This document shows, piece by piece, positions 56,539 through 64,000 of a DNA stretch of 64,000 nt (its first letter is position 1; each line of letters opens with the position of its first letter). Position numbers and translations under genes: made by a program. The DNA comes from Cellulomonas sp. PhB150 (GTDB taxonomy: Bacteria > Actinomycetota > Actinomycetes > Actinomycetales > Cellulomonadaceae), in assembly GCF_003755175.1 (NCBI RefSeq), contig NZ_RKHX01000006.1, positions 62,001-126,000 of the forward strand, read 5' to 3'. The notes beneath the pieces are model-generated. The model was not told where the DNA came from and did not search any database. It was given only the letters and a program-made list of their open reading frames with translations.

Positions 56539-58565
56539 TTCGCCTGCGTGACCGTCTTCGCGGCCGACGCCTTGGCGCTGACCGTGGAGGAGCCCGTGTA
56601 GGTCACGACGAGCTTGTGCTTGCCGGCCTTGAGCTTGGGCAGCTTGACGGTCGCCTTGCCGCTCTTGATCGAGACGGTCTTGATGACCTTCTTGCCGTCC
56701 TTGATCGTGACCTTGCCGGTGGGCGTGACGCCCGTTGCGGCGATGGTCACCTTGAGCGTGGCGTACTTGCCCTTGGCGACCTTCGCCGGAGCCGTGAAGG
56801 TGACCTTCGGCGTGGCCTTGGCGACCTTGACCTTCAGGACGGCGCTGGTGCTGCTCTTGACGACCGCGGCGGACGAGGACGTGTAGACGGCCTTGATCGC
56901 GTAGGACGTCTTGGCGGCCTTGATGCTCAGCGAGGCCTTGGCCGAGGTCACCTTGACCGTGGCGAGCTTCTTGGTGCCGTCGTAGAACGCGACCGAGCCG
57001 GCCGGGGTCTTCGAGGCGGTGACCGCCGCGGCGACGGTGAACGACTTGCCGACGACCGGCTTGGCGCTCGCGGTGACCTTGGTCGACGAGGCGACCGCCG
57101 GGACCACCGGGACGGGCGTGACGGTCAGCGGCTGTGCCGTCGACACCGAGGGTGCGACGCCGAGCAGGGTCGGGACGAACGTGCCGGTGACGTTCAGCGA
57201 GCCGGTCGACGAGGTCGTGATCTGCGCCGTGCCGGACGTGGCGCCCGCCGCGACGGGGACCGAGCCGAGCAGCGTGGCGCCGTTGTACAGGCGGACCGTG
57301 CCGCCGCCGTTGCCGACCGAGCTCACCGTGACGTTCGCGGTGACCTTCTGGCCGGAGACGACCGTGGCCGACGAGAGCGCGAGCGTGGTCTCGCTCGTCG
57401 ACGCCTTGTAGGCGCGCGTCGTGGTGTCACCGCACTGCGTGCCGCCCGTGAGCAGGCCGAAGCCGAAGGCCGTGATCGTGCCGGTCTCCGTGCACACGCG
57501 CGAGGTCGAGCCGACGAAGGTCTTGGCGATCTCCGACGTCGGGTCGTCGGCGAGGATCGACGGGACGATGTTGTAGACCGGCCGCGTGAACGCGTTGTAG
57601 CTGGGGTTGAGCGCGTAGGAACCCGCGGCACCCGTGGTGGCGAGCTGGCCGTTCACCGCGTTGATGCGGACGCCGGCGCGCAGGTCGGCGGTCTTGGCGT
57701 TGCCCTGCGCGACCCACTGCGCGATCGAGAACGGCGCGATGGCACCGGCGTCCTGGGTGTCGGTGCCCGAGACGAGCGAGCCGCCCTGGTGCTCCTGCAC
57801 CGCGGCGCCCGCGAAGTCCTTGTCCTTGAGGTTCGGGTAGGTGCCCGCGGAGATGTTCGCCTCCGTGATGCCCACCTGGCCGAGCCAGTAGGAGCGGGTG
57901 CCCGAGCCTGCGGCGGGGAGGAACGTGGTGATCGCGGTGGCGGCGTCGCCGGGCACCAGCGTGTAGGAGGCGCCCTCGAGGTGCGTGCTCGCGCCGTTGA
58001 CGATGACCTGCGTGAGCTCGCCCTTGAAGATCGAGACGATCTGGGCCTTGGTCAGGTCGGTCGGGATGACGCTGTTGGGGGCCGTGGCGTAGGAGACCGC
58101 GTCCACCGCGAAGGGGATGTAGGTCAGGACGCCCTCGGGATCCTGGTCGGCGCTGCCCGCGGGGCTGGAGCTGCGCGCGAACTGGACCTGGCCGGCGACA
58201 CCCGCGGTCGTCACGGGGACGGTCGGGGAGTTGAAGACGGGGATGTTGGCCGTCTCGGTCTGGCCGATGGCCACGCGGAGCAGGTCGCGCCCGCCGCCCG
58301 AGTTGTTGGCGCGGGGGATCGCGACGCCACCCGAGCGGGTGACGACCGTGCCGCTGCCGGTCGCGTCGTACGAGGCCAGGACGCCGCCGCCGATCGCCGT
58401 GGCGAGGCCGCCGACGACGGCCTGCGTGGTGTCCGAACCGAGGCCGACGAGCGTCCCGAACGTGCCGGTGGCGGGGTCCGCCTGGGCCGGCGCGACGACG
58501 GTGCCGAGGGCGAGTGCTGCCATTCCGGCGCACAGGCCGAACTTTCCGAAGGCAGAGACCTTCAT
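56535..58565 (-). CDS. Secreted PstS-like protein with Ig-like repeats
   Basis: The 676-aa protein has a signal peptide (to about ADPATG, residue 30) and a phosphate-binding-type domain (about 35-370) with VGLGSDTTQ, GSGTRSYWLGQVG and KGELTQVIV features. Two to three Ig-like repeats follow (about 390-676, Big_5 type, Lys-rich). No anchor is visible. It resembles the PstS fold fused to wall-binding modules. A GAGAGG site precedes the ATG, and a PHO-box-like repeat lies about 75 bases upstream. Confidence 0.75.
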   Translation of the reverse strand: MKVSAFGKFGLCAGMAALALGTVVAPAQADPATGTFGTLVGLGSDTTQAVVGGLATAIGGGVLASYDATGSGTVVTRSGGVAIPRANNSGGGRDLLRVAIGQTETANIPVFNSPTVPVTTAGVAGQVQFARSSSPAGSADQDPEGVLTYIPFAVDAVSYATAPNSVIPTDLTKAQIVSIFKGELTQVIVNGASTHLEGASYTLVPGDAATAITTFLPAAGSGTRSYWLGQVGITEANISAGTYPNLKDKDFAGAAVQEHQGGSLVSGTDTQDAGAIAPFSIAQWVAQGNAKTADLRAGVRINAVNGQLATTGAAGSYALNPSYNAFTRPVYNIVPSILADDPTSEIAKTFVGSTSRVCTETGTITAFGFGLLTGGTQCGDTTTRAYKASTSETTLALSSATVVSGQKVTANVTVSSVGNGGGTVRLYNGATLLGSVPVAAGATSGTAQITTSSTGSLNVTGTFVPTLLGVAPSVSTAQPLTVTPVPVVPAVASSTKVTASAKPVVGKSFTVAAAVTASKTPAGSVAFYDGTKKLATVKVTSAKASLSIKAAKTSYAIKAVYTSSSAAVVKSSTSAVLKVKVAKATPKVTFTAPAKVAKGKYATLKVTIAATGVTPTGKVTIKDGKKVIKTVSIKSGKATVKLPKLKAGKHKLVVTYTGSSTVSAKASAAKTVTQAK

Positions 58566-58640
58566 CTGACTGTTCCTCTCCGAGCAATGCGGATGGGCGT
58601 GAGAACGGCGCGATTCCGCGCCTGGCCGAATGCTAGGGAC

Positions 58641-58673
58641 GTGGTGAGAACGCTGGGCGACCCGCAGGAGAAC
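58641..58673 (-). promoter_or_regulatory. PHO-box-like direct repeats
   Basis: Reading the minus strand, three 11-base units follow one another: GTTCTCCTGCG, GGTCGCCCAGC, GTTCTCACCAC. Another GTTCTCACG lies nearer the gene (about 58598-58606). Actinobacterial PhoP boxes are 11-base direct repeats of GTTCACC form. This fits control of the PstS-Ig gene by phosphate limitation. Eye match only. Confidence 0.5.
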
Positions 58674-58703
58674 GGTGGTCGTTCCTCACGCGAAGTCGCC
58701 CAT

Positions 58704-61259
58704 TCATTCGCCCATTTCCTCGAGGGTTGCCAGCGTGCGCCCGCGGCGCATGAGCAGGGGGCCGGTGACGGCGCACGCCGCGCCGAGGCCGACCGAGCCC
58801 GCGATGCCGAGCCGGGCCGCGCCGAGCGGGCCACCGCCGGTCAGGCGAGCCTCGCCCGGGGTCGCCTCGCCCGTGTCGGGGTCGGCCGGGGGAGCCGTCG
58901 CGGTGGCCGACGGCGACGGGTCGGTCGGGCCGGTCGCCGGGGGGACCACCGGGGCGGGTTCGCTCGTCGGGCTCGTCGGCGGCGGCGTCGTGGCGGTGGC
59001 CGTCGGGGTGGGGGTCGCGGTGGGCGTGGCAGACGGCTTCGGGGTGTCCGTGCCGCAGGTCCTCGCGATCGCGCCCTCGTCGGTCAGGCCCGCGGCGACG
59101 TCGGTCGTCGCGGTGACCTGCGCGTCGTCCAGCGGCAGGTACCCGCGGGGGAGCAGCCCCTTGGTCTCGCCGAGCCGCTGGCCGGTCGTCGCGGCGTAGC
59201 CGAGGAACGCCGCGTAGTCCTCGCGCTGGTCAGGCGTGGTGGAGCAGACCGTGATGCCGGCGTAGTTGACCAGCGTCAGCGGGTAGGCACCGCGCACCCG
59301 CGCGCTCGGGTCGGTGGCGACCACGCCGGGAACGGAGGTGTCGACCATCGCGTCGACCGCCTTCTGCATCGTCTCGTCGGTCGCGGCGAGCGACTGGCCC
59401 GCGGCGTTGACGAGCCGCGCGGTACGCAGGCCGAACCGCTGCGCGGAGACGAGGTCGGTGAGGGCGAGCGAGAACCGCTGGCCCGGGAGCTGCGCGCCCG
59501 AGGTGTTGAACACGGGCGGCACCTTGTTGAGGTCCCAGACGATCTTCGCGCCCGAGTTGGCCTTCTGCGTGCGGCCCGCGGCGTCCGCCATGTCGTTGGT
59601 GTACGGGCGCAGGTCCAGCGTCCCGTAGCCGGGCGCCGGGACGGTCTCGTCCTGCTGGTAGGTGCTCAGGTCGGCCTTGGGGAAGCTGTCGAGCGTGTCG
59701 TCGTGGGTGAGGTCGAGCTCGGAGTAGACGGGATTCACGCGCATTCCGTACTCGTCCGGCTCGCCCTCGAGAAATGACCGCGCAAAAGGGTCGGCAATGA
59801 TCCAGCGCCACACCTCGGCATTAGCGTCGGACGTGCCGAGACCGACCATCAACCCGTCCGGTGCTGCGGTGTGCACGAATTGCGCCATCTCGGGATTGAG
59901 GGCGACGAATTCCGGGTCGTTCACGATGCTGCGGGGATTGTCGGTGAGCGGCTTCTTCGAGCCGCCGCCCGGCACGTCCGCGCGGTAGGACTGCGTGAGC
60001 AGCTTGGCCACCAGGCGCGCGTTGAGCACGAGGTCCTCGACCGCCGTGCCGTCGCGGGCCGCGAGGCTGCTGCCCAGCGCGTACTGCCGGTCGATCGTGT
60101 ACGCGACGACCAGCGAGGTCTGGCTCACGGGCGCGTAGACGATCGGCCGCTCCTTCTCGGGAGCCAGCGGACGGTTGACCACCGCGAGCCCGGACGCGCC
60201 CGTGACCGAGCTGAGCAGCTGCGCGCGGGCCTCGCCGTCGCCGACCTGCGAGTAGCCGTAGGTGGTGCCCGTGCCGCACAGCGCCGACTGCCACGACGTC
60301 ATCGCGTCGGAGAAGAGCTCGTCGCCGACCAGCCGCTGCTCGGCGTTGCCCAGCGCGCACGACGACCCGATCGGGGCGAACTGCAGCGGGAACACCATCC
60401 GGTGCGACCACGCCGTCGCCGACAGGGGCGAGCCGGAGATGCTGCCGGTCGACGCGTCCTCCGCGAAGCTCCCGTCCGCGTCGGTCTCGCCGCGCGGCAC
60501 GACGACGAGCCAGCACGCGCGCGGCGACCCGCTCCGCAGCGTCTCGCCACAGCCGAGGTGCGGGGCCTCGAGGGAGGTCTGGATCTCCATGTTGGCCGTG
60601 CCCGTGCCGTCGCCGCCCGTGCGTGCCGCAGTGATCTCGTTGCTCGACGTCGAGGAGAAGTAGTCGGCGACGTCGGTGACGGACCCGCCCGTCACCGGCG
60701 TGAACGGCACGGTGTAGGCCTTGAGGTTCGGGTTCGTGATCGGCGGCGGCACCAGGTGGGCCGCGTCGTACGCCTGCAACGGGTCCTCGCCCCGCTTGAG
60801 CGAGCGCAGGCCGGTGCGGTCGCCGAGCAGCGTGCTGAGGCTCGGGTTGGGCGCGCCCCACTGGCACTGCTGGGGCTCGGGGCCGTCCGCCTCGTCGCCC
60901 CAGCACTGCATGACCTGCAGGTAGTCCGTGGCGAACCGGCCGGTCGACGTGGGCCGCGCGCCCTTCCAGTCGACCGTCACGCCCTGGTGCGACAGGTTCC
61001 GGGTCTGGCTGACGGTGACCTCGAGCTTGGCGAACGTCGCGTAGTCCGGGTCCGTCCGGTCGCGCTCGCCGACGAGCGACGGGTCCGACCAGGCCTGGAC
61101 CACCTGCGAGCCCCCCTCGACGGCGTCGACGACGGGGTCGTCCGCGCTCTCCGCCGCAGCGCTGCCGGTGGCGAGCAGGAGAGCGGACCCGAGGGTCGTC
61201 GCCGTGACTCCGACGACGGTCAGCCAGGCACCCGCGCGGCGCAGGCGGCCCCCGTTCAC
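58704..61259 (-). CDS. Large anchored phosphate-binding-like protein
   Basis: The 851-aa exported protein has a signal peptide (VNGGRLRRAGAWLTVVG..., cut near SAAAES), a large extracellular domain (about 40-740) with repeated periplasmic-binding-type motifs, a Thr/Pro linker (about 745-805) and a C-terminal membrane helix with basic tail (about 815-851). GTG 61259 overlaps the pstS stop by four bases. The N-terminal two-thirds resembles the DUF/PBP domain often encoded beside PstS in high-GC Gram-positives. Ligand unknown. Confidence 0.75.
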   Translation of the reverse strand: MNGGRLRRAGAWLTVVGVTATTLGSALLLATGSAAAESADDPVVDAVEGGSQVVQAWSDPSLVGERDRTDPDYATFAKLEVTVSQTRNLSHQGVTVDWKGARPTSTGRFATDYLQVMQCWGDEADGPEPQQCQWGAPNPSLSTLLGDRTGLRSLKRGEDPLQAYDAAHLVPPPITNPNLKAYTVPFTPVTGGSVTDVADYFSSTSSNEITAARTGGDGTGTANMEIQTSLEAPHLGCGETLRSGSPRACWLVVVPRGETDADGSFAEDASTGSISGSPLSATAWSHRMVFPLQFAPIGSSCALGNAEQRLVGDELFSDAMTSWQSALCGTGTTYGYSQVGDGEARAQLLSSVTGASGLAVVNRPLAPEKERPIVYAPVSQTSLVVAYTIDRQYALGSSLAARDGTAVEDLVLNARLVAKLLTQSYRADVPGGGSKKPLTDNPRSIVNDPEFVALNPEMAQFVHTAAPDGLMVGLGTSDANAEVWRWIIADPFARSFLEGEPDEYGMRVNPVYSELDLTHDDTLDSFPKADLSTYQQDETVPAPGYGTLDLRPYTNDMADAAGRTQKANSGAKIVWDLNKVPPVFNTSGAQLPGQRFSLALTDLVSAQRFGLRTARLVNAAGQSLAATDETMQKAVDAMVDTSVPGVVATDPSARVRGAYPLTLVNYAGITVCSTTPDQREDYAAFLGYAATTGQRLGETKGLLPRGYLPLDDAQVTATTDVAAGLTDEGAIARTCGTDTPKPSATPTATPTPTATATTPPPTSPTSEPAPVVPPATGPTDPSPSATATAPPADPDTGEATPGEARLTGGGPLGAARLGIAGSVGLGAACAVTGPLLMRRGRTLATLEEMGE

Positions 61260-62971
61260 CGGCGTGCCTTGCGAGCCGTGCGTGCGGAGGCGCCGCGGGA
61301 GACCAGCGGCGGGATCACGACGAGCGCGACGAGCAGGAGGCACGCGGCGGCGACCGCGAGCGGGCTGATGCTGCCCGACGAGCGCGCCTCGGTCTCGATC
61401 GGCATCGAGACCACGTTGGTGCACTGGCCGGTGTCGTCGGAGCAGACCACCGGGCCGCCGCCGGTGCTCGGGCCGGCGACCGCCACGCCCGTCCCGGTGC
61501 CCGTCCCCGTGCCGCCGCCGACCGTCCCGTCCGTGCCCGTCGCCGTGCCGTCGGTCCCACCGCCGGTCGTCGTGCCGGGGTCGTCGCCCGTGCCCGTGGT
61601 GCCGCCGCCCCCGGTGCCCTTCGTCCCGCCGCCGCCCTTCGTCGTGCCGGTCGTGCCCTTCGTCCCGCCGCCGTCCGACGTCCCGCCCTTGCCGGGCGCG
61701 GGCGCAGCGCCGCCGGTGGGCCTGTCGCACTGGTCGTTGCCCTGCTTGTCGCACTCCGAGGGCTGCGGCGCGTTCTTGGCGAGCGTGTTGCTGCCGTCGG
61801 CCGAGAACGTCGGGTTGTTGCACTTCTTGATGTCCACGTTGGCGTCGTCGGACCCGGGGATCTTGCCCACCTGGTCGAGGCCCGCCTGGACCAGGTTGAC
61901 CGGCAGCGGGGAGTAGCCGAGCACCTCGGCCTGCTGCTGGCCCTCGCACAGGAAGTAGCTCGCGAACGCGCCGAGGGTGTGGCCCTTGGCCGCCGTGAAC
62001 CCGTTCTGCGTGCTCGTCGGCACGACGATGTAGCTGTACGACGAGAGGGGGTAGGTCCGCTTGTCGCCGTTGGTGTAGACGCCGGACAGGTCCTGCGTCA
62101 GGTACTTCGGGGAGCCCTCGTCGGTGTTGATCTTCGCGCCCAGCAGGCCGACCGCGACGTTCGAGGCGGTCGGCTCGACGTAGTAGCCGGCCTCGTTGAG
62201 CACCTTGGCCACCGGGTATCCGGTCTTGAGCGCGTAGGAGTACTCGACGTAGGTGATGGTGCCGACGTTGCCGCGCTGGGCGACGTAGCCCGCGACCCCC
62301 TGCGAGTTCGGCTGGGCGACGAAGCCCTTGCCGGGGATGGTCGGGTAGGAGCTCGTGACGCCGCACGGGGTCGAGCGGCCGGCCGCCGCGCAGTACGCGT
62401 CCCACTGCTTCTGGTGCCGGGCCGCCATCCAGGTGGAGAACTGCGCGGTCGAGCCCGAGCCGTCGGAGCGGACGACCGGCACGATCTTGCGCTTCGGCAG
62501 CGCGAGCCCCGGGTTGTCCTTCGCGATCGCCGGGTCGTCCCAGCTGGTGATCGTGCCGGTGAAGATGCCGGTCACGACCTCGCCCGAGAGCCGCAGGTTG
62601 GTGACCTGCTTGCCGCCGACCGACAGGTTGTACATGAACGCCGTGCCGCCCGCGACGATCGGCATGTAGACGAACCCACGGCTCGGGGCGGTGTCGACGA
62701 CGCCGCCGTCCTTGAGGCCGTAGGGGATCTCGGTGATCGCGAAGTCGACGGTGCCGGCCTTGAACTGGTTGCGGCCGTCGGAGGAGCCGGTGCTCGCGTA
62801 GTTGATCCGCATGCCGTACTGCTCGACGTTGCGTCGCCACTGGTCCACCGCGTTCGAGCTCCACGAGGAGCCCGCGCCGTTGACGGGGACGAACGAGTCG
62901 GCCGCGGCCGGTGCGGCGCCCACGGTCGGCAGCAGGGCCGCCGCGATCAGGGGGGCGAGGGCGCGTCTCAT
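61256..62971 (-). CDS. pstS: Phosphate-binding protein PstS, membrane-anchored
   Basis: The 571-aa protein has a signal peptide (MRRALAPLIAAALLPTVGA, cut near AAADS), the PstS fold (about 25-375) with GAGSSWSSNAV, FAITEIPYG and RSDGSGSTAQFSTW phosphate-binding loops, a long Gly/Thr repeat linker (about 430-505) and a C-terminal membrane helix (about 538-560). In actinobacteria PstS is usually a lipoprotein; here a Gly/Thr stalk and helix replace the lipobox. It overlaps the next gene by four bases. Confidence 0.85.
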   Translation of the reverse strand: MRRALAPLIAAALLPTVGAAPAAADSFVPVNGAGSSWSSNAVDQWRRNVEQYGMRINYASTGSSDGRNQFKAGTVDFAITEIPYGLKDGGVVDTAPSRGFVYMPIVAGGTAFMYNLSVGGKQVTNLRLSGEVVTGIFTGTITSWDDPAIAKDNPGLALPKRKIVPVVRSDGSGSTAQFSTWMAARHQKQWDAYCAAAGRSTPCGVTSSYPTIPGKGFVAQPNSQGVAGYVAQRGNVGTITYVEYSYALKTGYPVAKVLNEAGYYVEPTASNVAVGLLGAKINTDEGSPKYLTQDLSGVYTNGDKRTYPLSSYSYIVVPTSTQNGFTAAKGHTLGAFASYFLCEGQQQAEVLGYSPLPVNLVQAGLDQVGKIPGSDDANVDIKKCNNPTFSADGSNTLAKNAPQPSECDKQGNDQCDRPTGGAAPAPGKGGTSDGGGTKGTTGTTKGGGGTKGTGGGGTTGTGDDPGTTTGGGTDGTATGTDGTVGGGTGTGTGTGVAVAGPSTGGGPVVCSDDTGQCTNVVSMPIETEARSSGSISPLAVAAACLLLVALVVIPPLVSRGASARTARKARR

Positions 62972-64000
62972 GACTGCTCCTGGGGAGTGGTGCGTGGGGG
63001 GCGGGACGTGCGCTTCGTGGTGCGGGGGCCGGGCCGCTCGCCGCGCTGCTGGTCGCGGGCGCTGCGCTGCTGGGCGCGCGTGCGCCGCTGCTGCTCCCGG
63101 GCGCGGCGGCGCGCGTCCTTCTTCAGCGGGTTGCTGCCGCCGACGACTCGGGCGACGACGAACAGGGTGAGCACCAGGAGCATCAGCACCGCCGCGGTGC
63201 CGAACCCGCGCGCGACCATCGTCGGCTCCGGCGACTTCACGAACTGGAAGATCGCGAGCGGCAGGCTGACCATCGGACCCTCGGTCGGGTTGGTGTTCAT
63301 CGCGGCGGTGAACCCGGAGGTCAGCAGGACGGGTGAGGTCTCGCCGATGCCTCTTGCGGTGGCCAGGATGACGGCCGTGGTCAGCCCGGACCTCGTCGTC
63401 GGCAGGACCACCTGCCAGACGGTGCGGAACTGGCCGGCCCCCAGCGCGTACGACGCCTCCTTGAGCGTCCCGGGCACGAGCCGCAGGACCACGTCGGAGG
63501 ACCGGACCATGATCGGCAGCATCATGATGCTGATCGCCGTGGCGGCGGCGAGCCCGGACTTGGGGATGCCGAGCGCCAGGATCAGCGTGGCGTAGACGAA
63601 CAGGCCCGCGACGATGGACGGCAGCGCGGTCATCGCCTCGACGACGGTGCGGACCAGGCGCGCGAAGCGACCGGGCATCTCGCTCAGGAACACCGCGGTG
63701 AGCAGGCCGAGCGGGATCGTGATGGCCAGCGCGATGCTGATCTGGATGAGCGTGCCGACGATCGCGTGCGCGATGCCGCCCATGTCGAGCGGGTCGAGGG
63801 GGCCGGCCTTGGCCATGTCGTCGGTGAAGAAGTTCAGGTGCGGCAGCGCGCTCGCGCCGCGCGCGAACGTGAACACGACGATGAACACGAGCACGGCCAG
63901 GAGCGTGAAGGCCAGGCCGTGGACGACGACGGTCACGACACGGTCCCGCACCGCGACGCCCCGCTCGGTGAGCGAGACCAGCAGCGCGTAGAGCGCCAGG
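62968..64000 (-). CDS. pstA: Phosphate ABC transporter permease PstA (5' end outside window)
   Basis: The frame stays open to the window edge, and the residues before the GTG at 63951 (LALYALLVSLTERGVAVRDR) already look coding, so the true start lies beyond 64000. At least five membrane helices, the EAA-type loop (KEASYALGAGQFRTVWQVVLP) and RGIGETSPVLLTSGF are typical of PstA. A basic Arg/Gln-rich tail of about 55 residues follows the last helix. It overlaps the pstS start by four bases. The transport partner PstC is presumably encoded further out. Confidence 0.88.
   Translation of the reverse strand, partial: LALYALLVSLTERGVAVRDRVVTVVVHGLAFTLLAVLVFIVVFTFARGASALPHLNFFTDDMAKAGPLDPLDMGGIAHAIVGTLIQISIALAITIPLGLLTAVFLSEMPGRFARLVRTVVEAMTALPSIVAGLFVYATLILALGIPKSGLAAATAISIMMLPIMVRSSDVVLRLVPGTLKEASYALGAGQFRTVWQVVLPTTRSGLTTAVILATARGIGETSPVLLTSGFTAAMNTNPTEGPMVSLPLAIFQFVKSPEPTMVARGFGTAAVLMLLVLTLFVVARVVGGSNPLKKDARRRAREQQRRTRAQQRSARDQQRGERPGPRTTKRTSRPPRTTPQEQS

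Overview
The window is high-GC actinobacterial DNA (roughly 72% G+C in most genes, many GTG starts, many 1-4 base stop/start overlaps). The gene content fits a plant-polysaccharide-degrading member of the Micrococcales, Cellulomonas-like: a CUT1 sugar ABC cassette with an alpha-galactosidase, a GH51 arabinofuranosidase, a DUF222/HNH protein, Thr- or Gly-rich surface-anchored proteins and an MCP. The genus is inferred from style and content; no marker gene proves it.

Layout. (1) 1-7551: alpha-galactoside utilisation operon (lipoprotein binding protein, two permeases, GH36 alpha-galactosidase, Gfo/Idh/MocA-like protein) followed by its probable LacI regulator. No transport ATPase is present. 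(2) 7641-16775: a tRNA-Arg(CCT) gene and a mosaic, lower-GC island. It holds an ApeA-like HEPN protein, a tyrosine integrase, a decapitated MobF relaxase, a membrane metzincin, a GIY-YIG gene broken by a stop, a three-gene dGTPase set with a small HEPN-like protein, and small unknowns. The island ends at an inverted, 59/63-identical copy of the tRNA 3' end. (3) 16.9-23.5 kb: a MarR fragment, a SNF2 helicase, and a 1233-aa low-GC PD-(D/E)xK-NACHT protein that looks like an anti-phage STAND ATPase. (4) 23.6-29.8 kb, minus strand: a cystine-type symporter followed by two secreted or anchored proteins, one with thioredoxin-like modules and Ig-like repeats, ending in a strong hairpin. (5) 30.3-44.8 kb: ordinary chromosomal genes (MCP, DUF427, HNH, HxlR/DoxX pair, GH51, GNAT-NudK, PP2C phosphatase, PfpI, MFS, ECF sigma factor with partner, I36-type secreted protein).

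(6) 45141-50761: a tightly overlapping five-gene operon and the most unusual locus here. It encodes a 961-aa protein made of about nineteen 29-residue amphipathic helical repeats capped by an HExxH zincin-like domain, then a small caspase-fold (C25/gingipain-like) protease, an acyl carrier protein, a complete ketosynthase, and a ketosynthase-like half protein without the active-site Cys. I do not know a described system with this composition. (7) 50.7-54.8 kb: a DUF998 gene flanked by two short palindromic repeat clusters, a family-A DNA polymerase homologue, and a divergent MarR/EamA pair with a clear operator. (8) 54.7-64.0 kb, minus strand: a phosphate (Pst) locus with PstA (cut by the window edge), anchored PstS, two more secreted phosphate-binding-like proteins, a sortase-fold protein lacking the catalytic Cys, and PstB. 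A three-unit 11-base direct repeat resembling a PHO box lies inside the cluster.

How the parts work together: region 1 is catabolic, with sugar import, hydrolysis and repression. Regions 2-3 look like accreted defence and mobility DNA at a tRNA site. Region 8 is phosphate acquisition with extra surface modules. Region 6 combines a lipid-type carrier and condensing enzyme with two protease folds and a helical repeat protein, suggesting (inference only) acyl modification and proteolytic activation of a membrane-active or scaffold protein.
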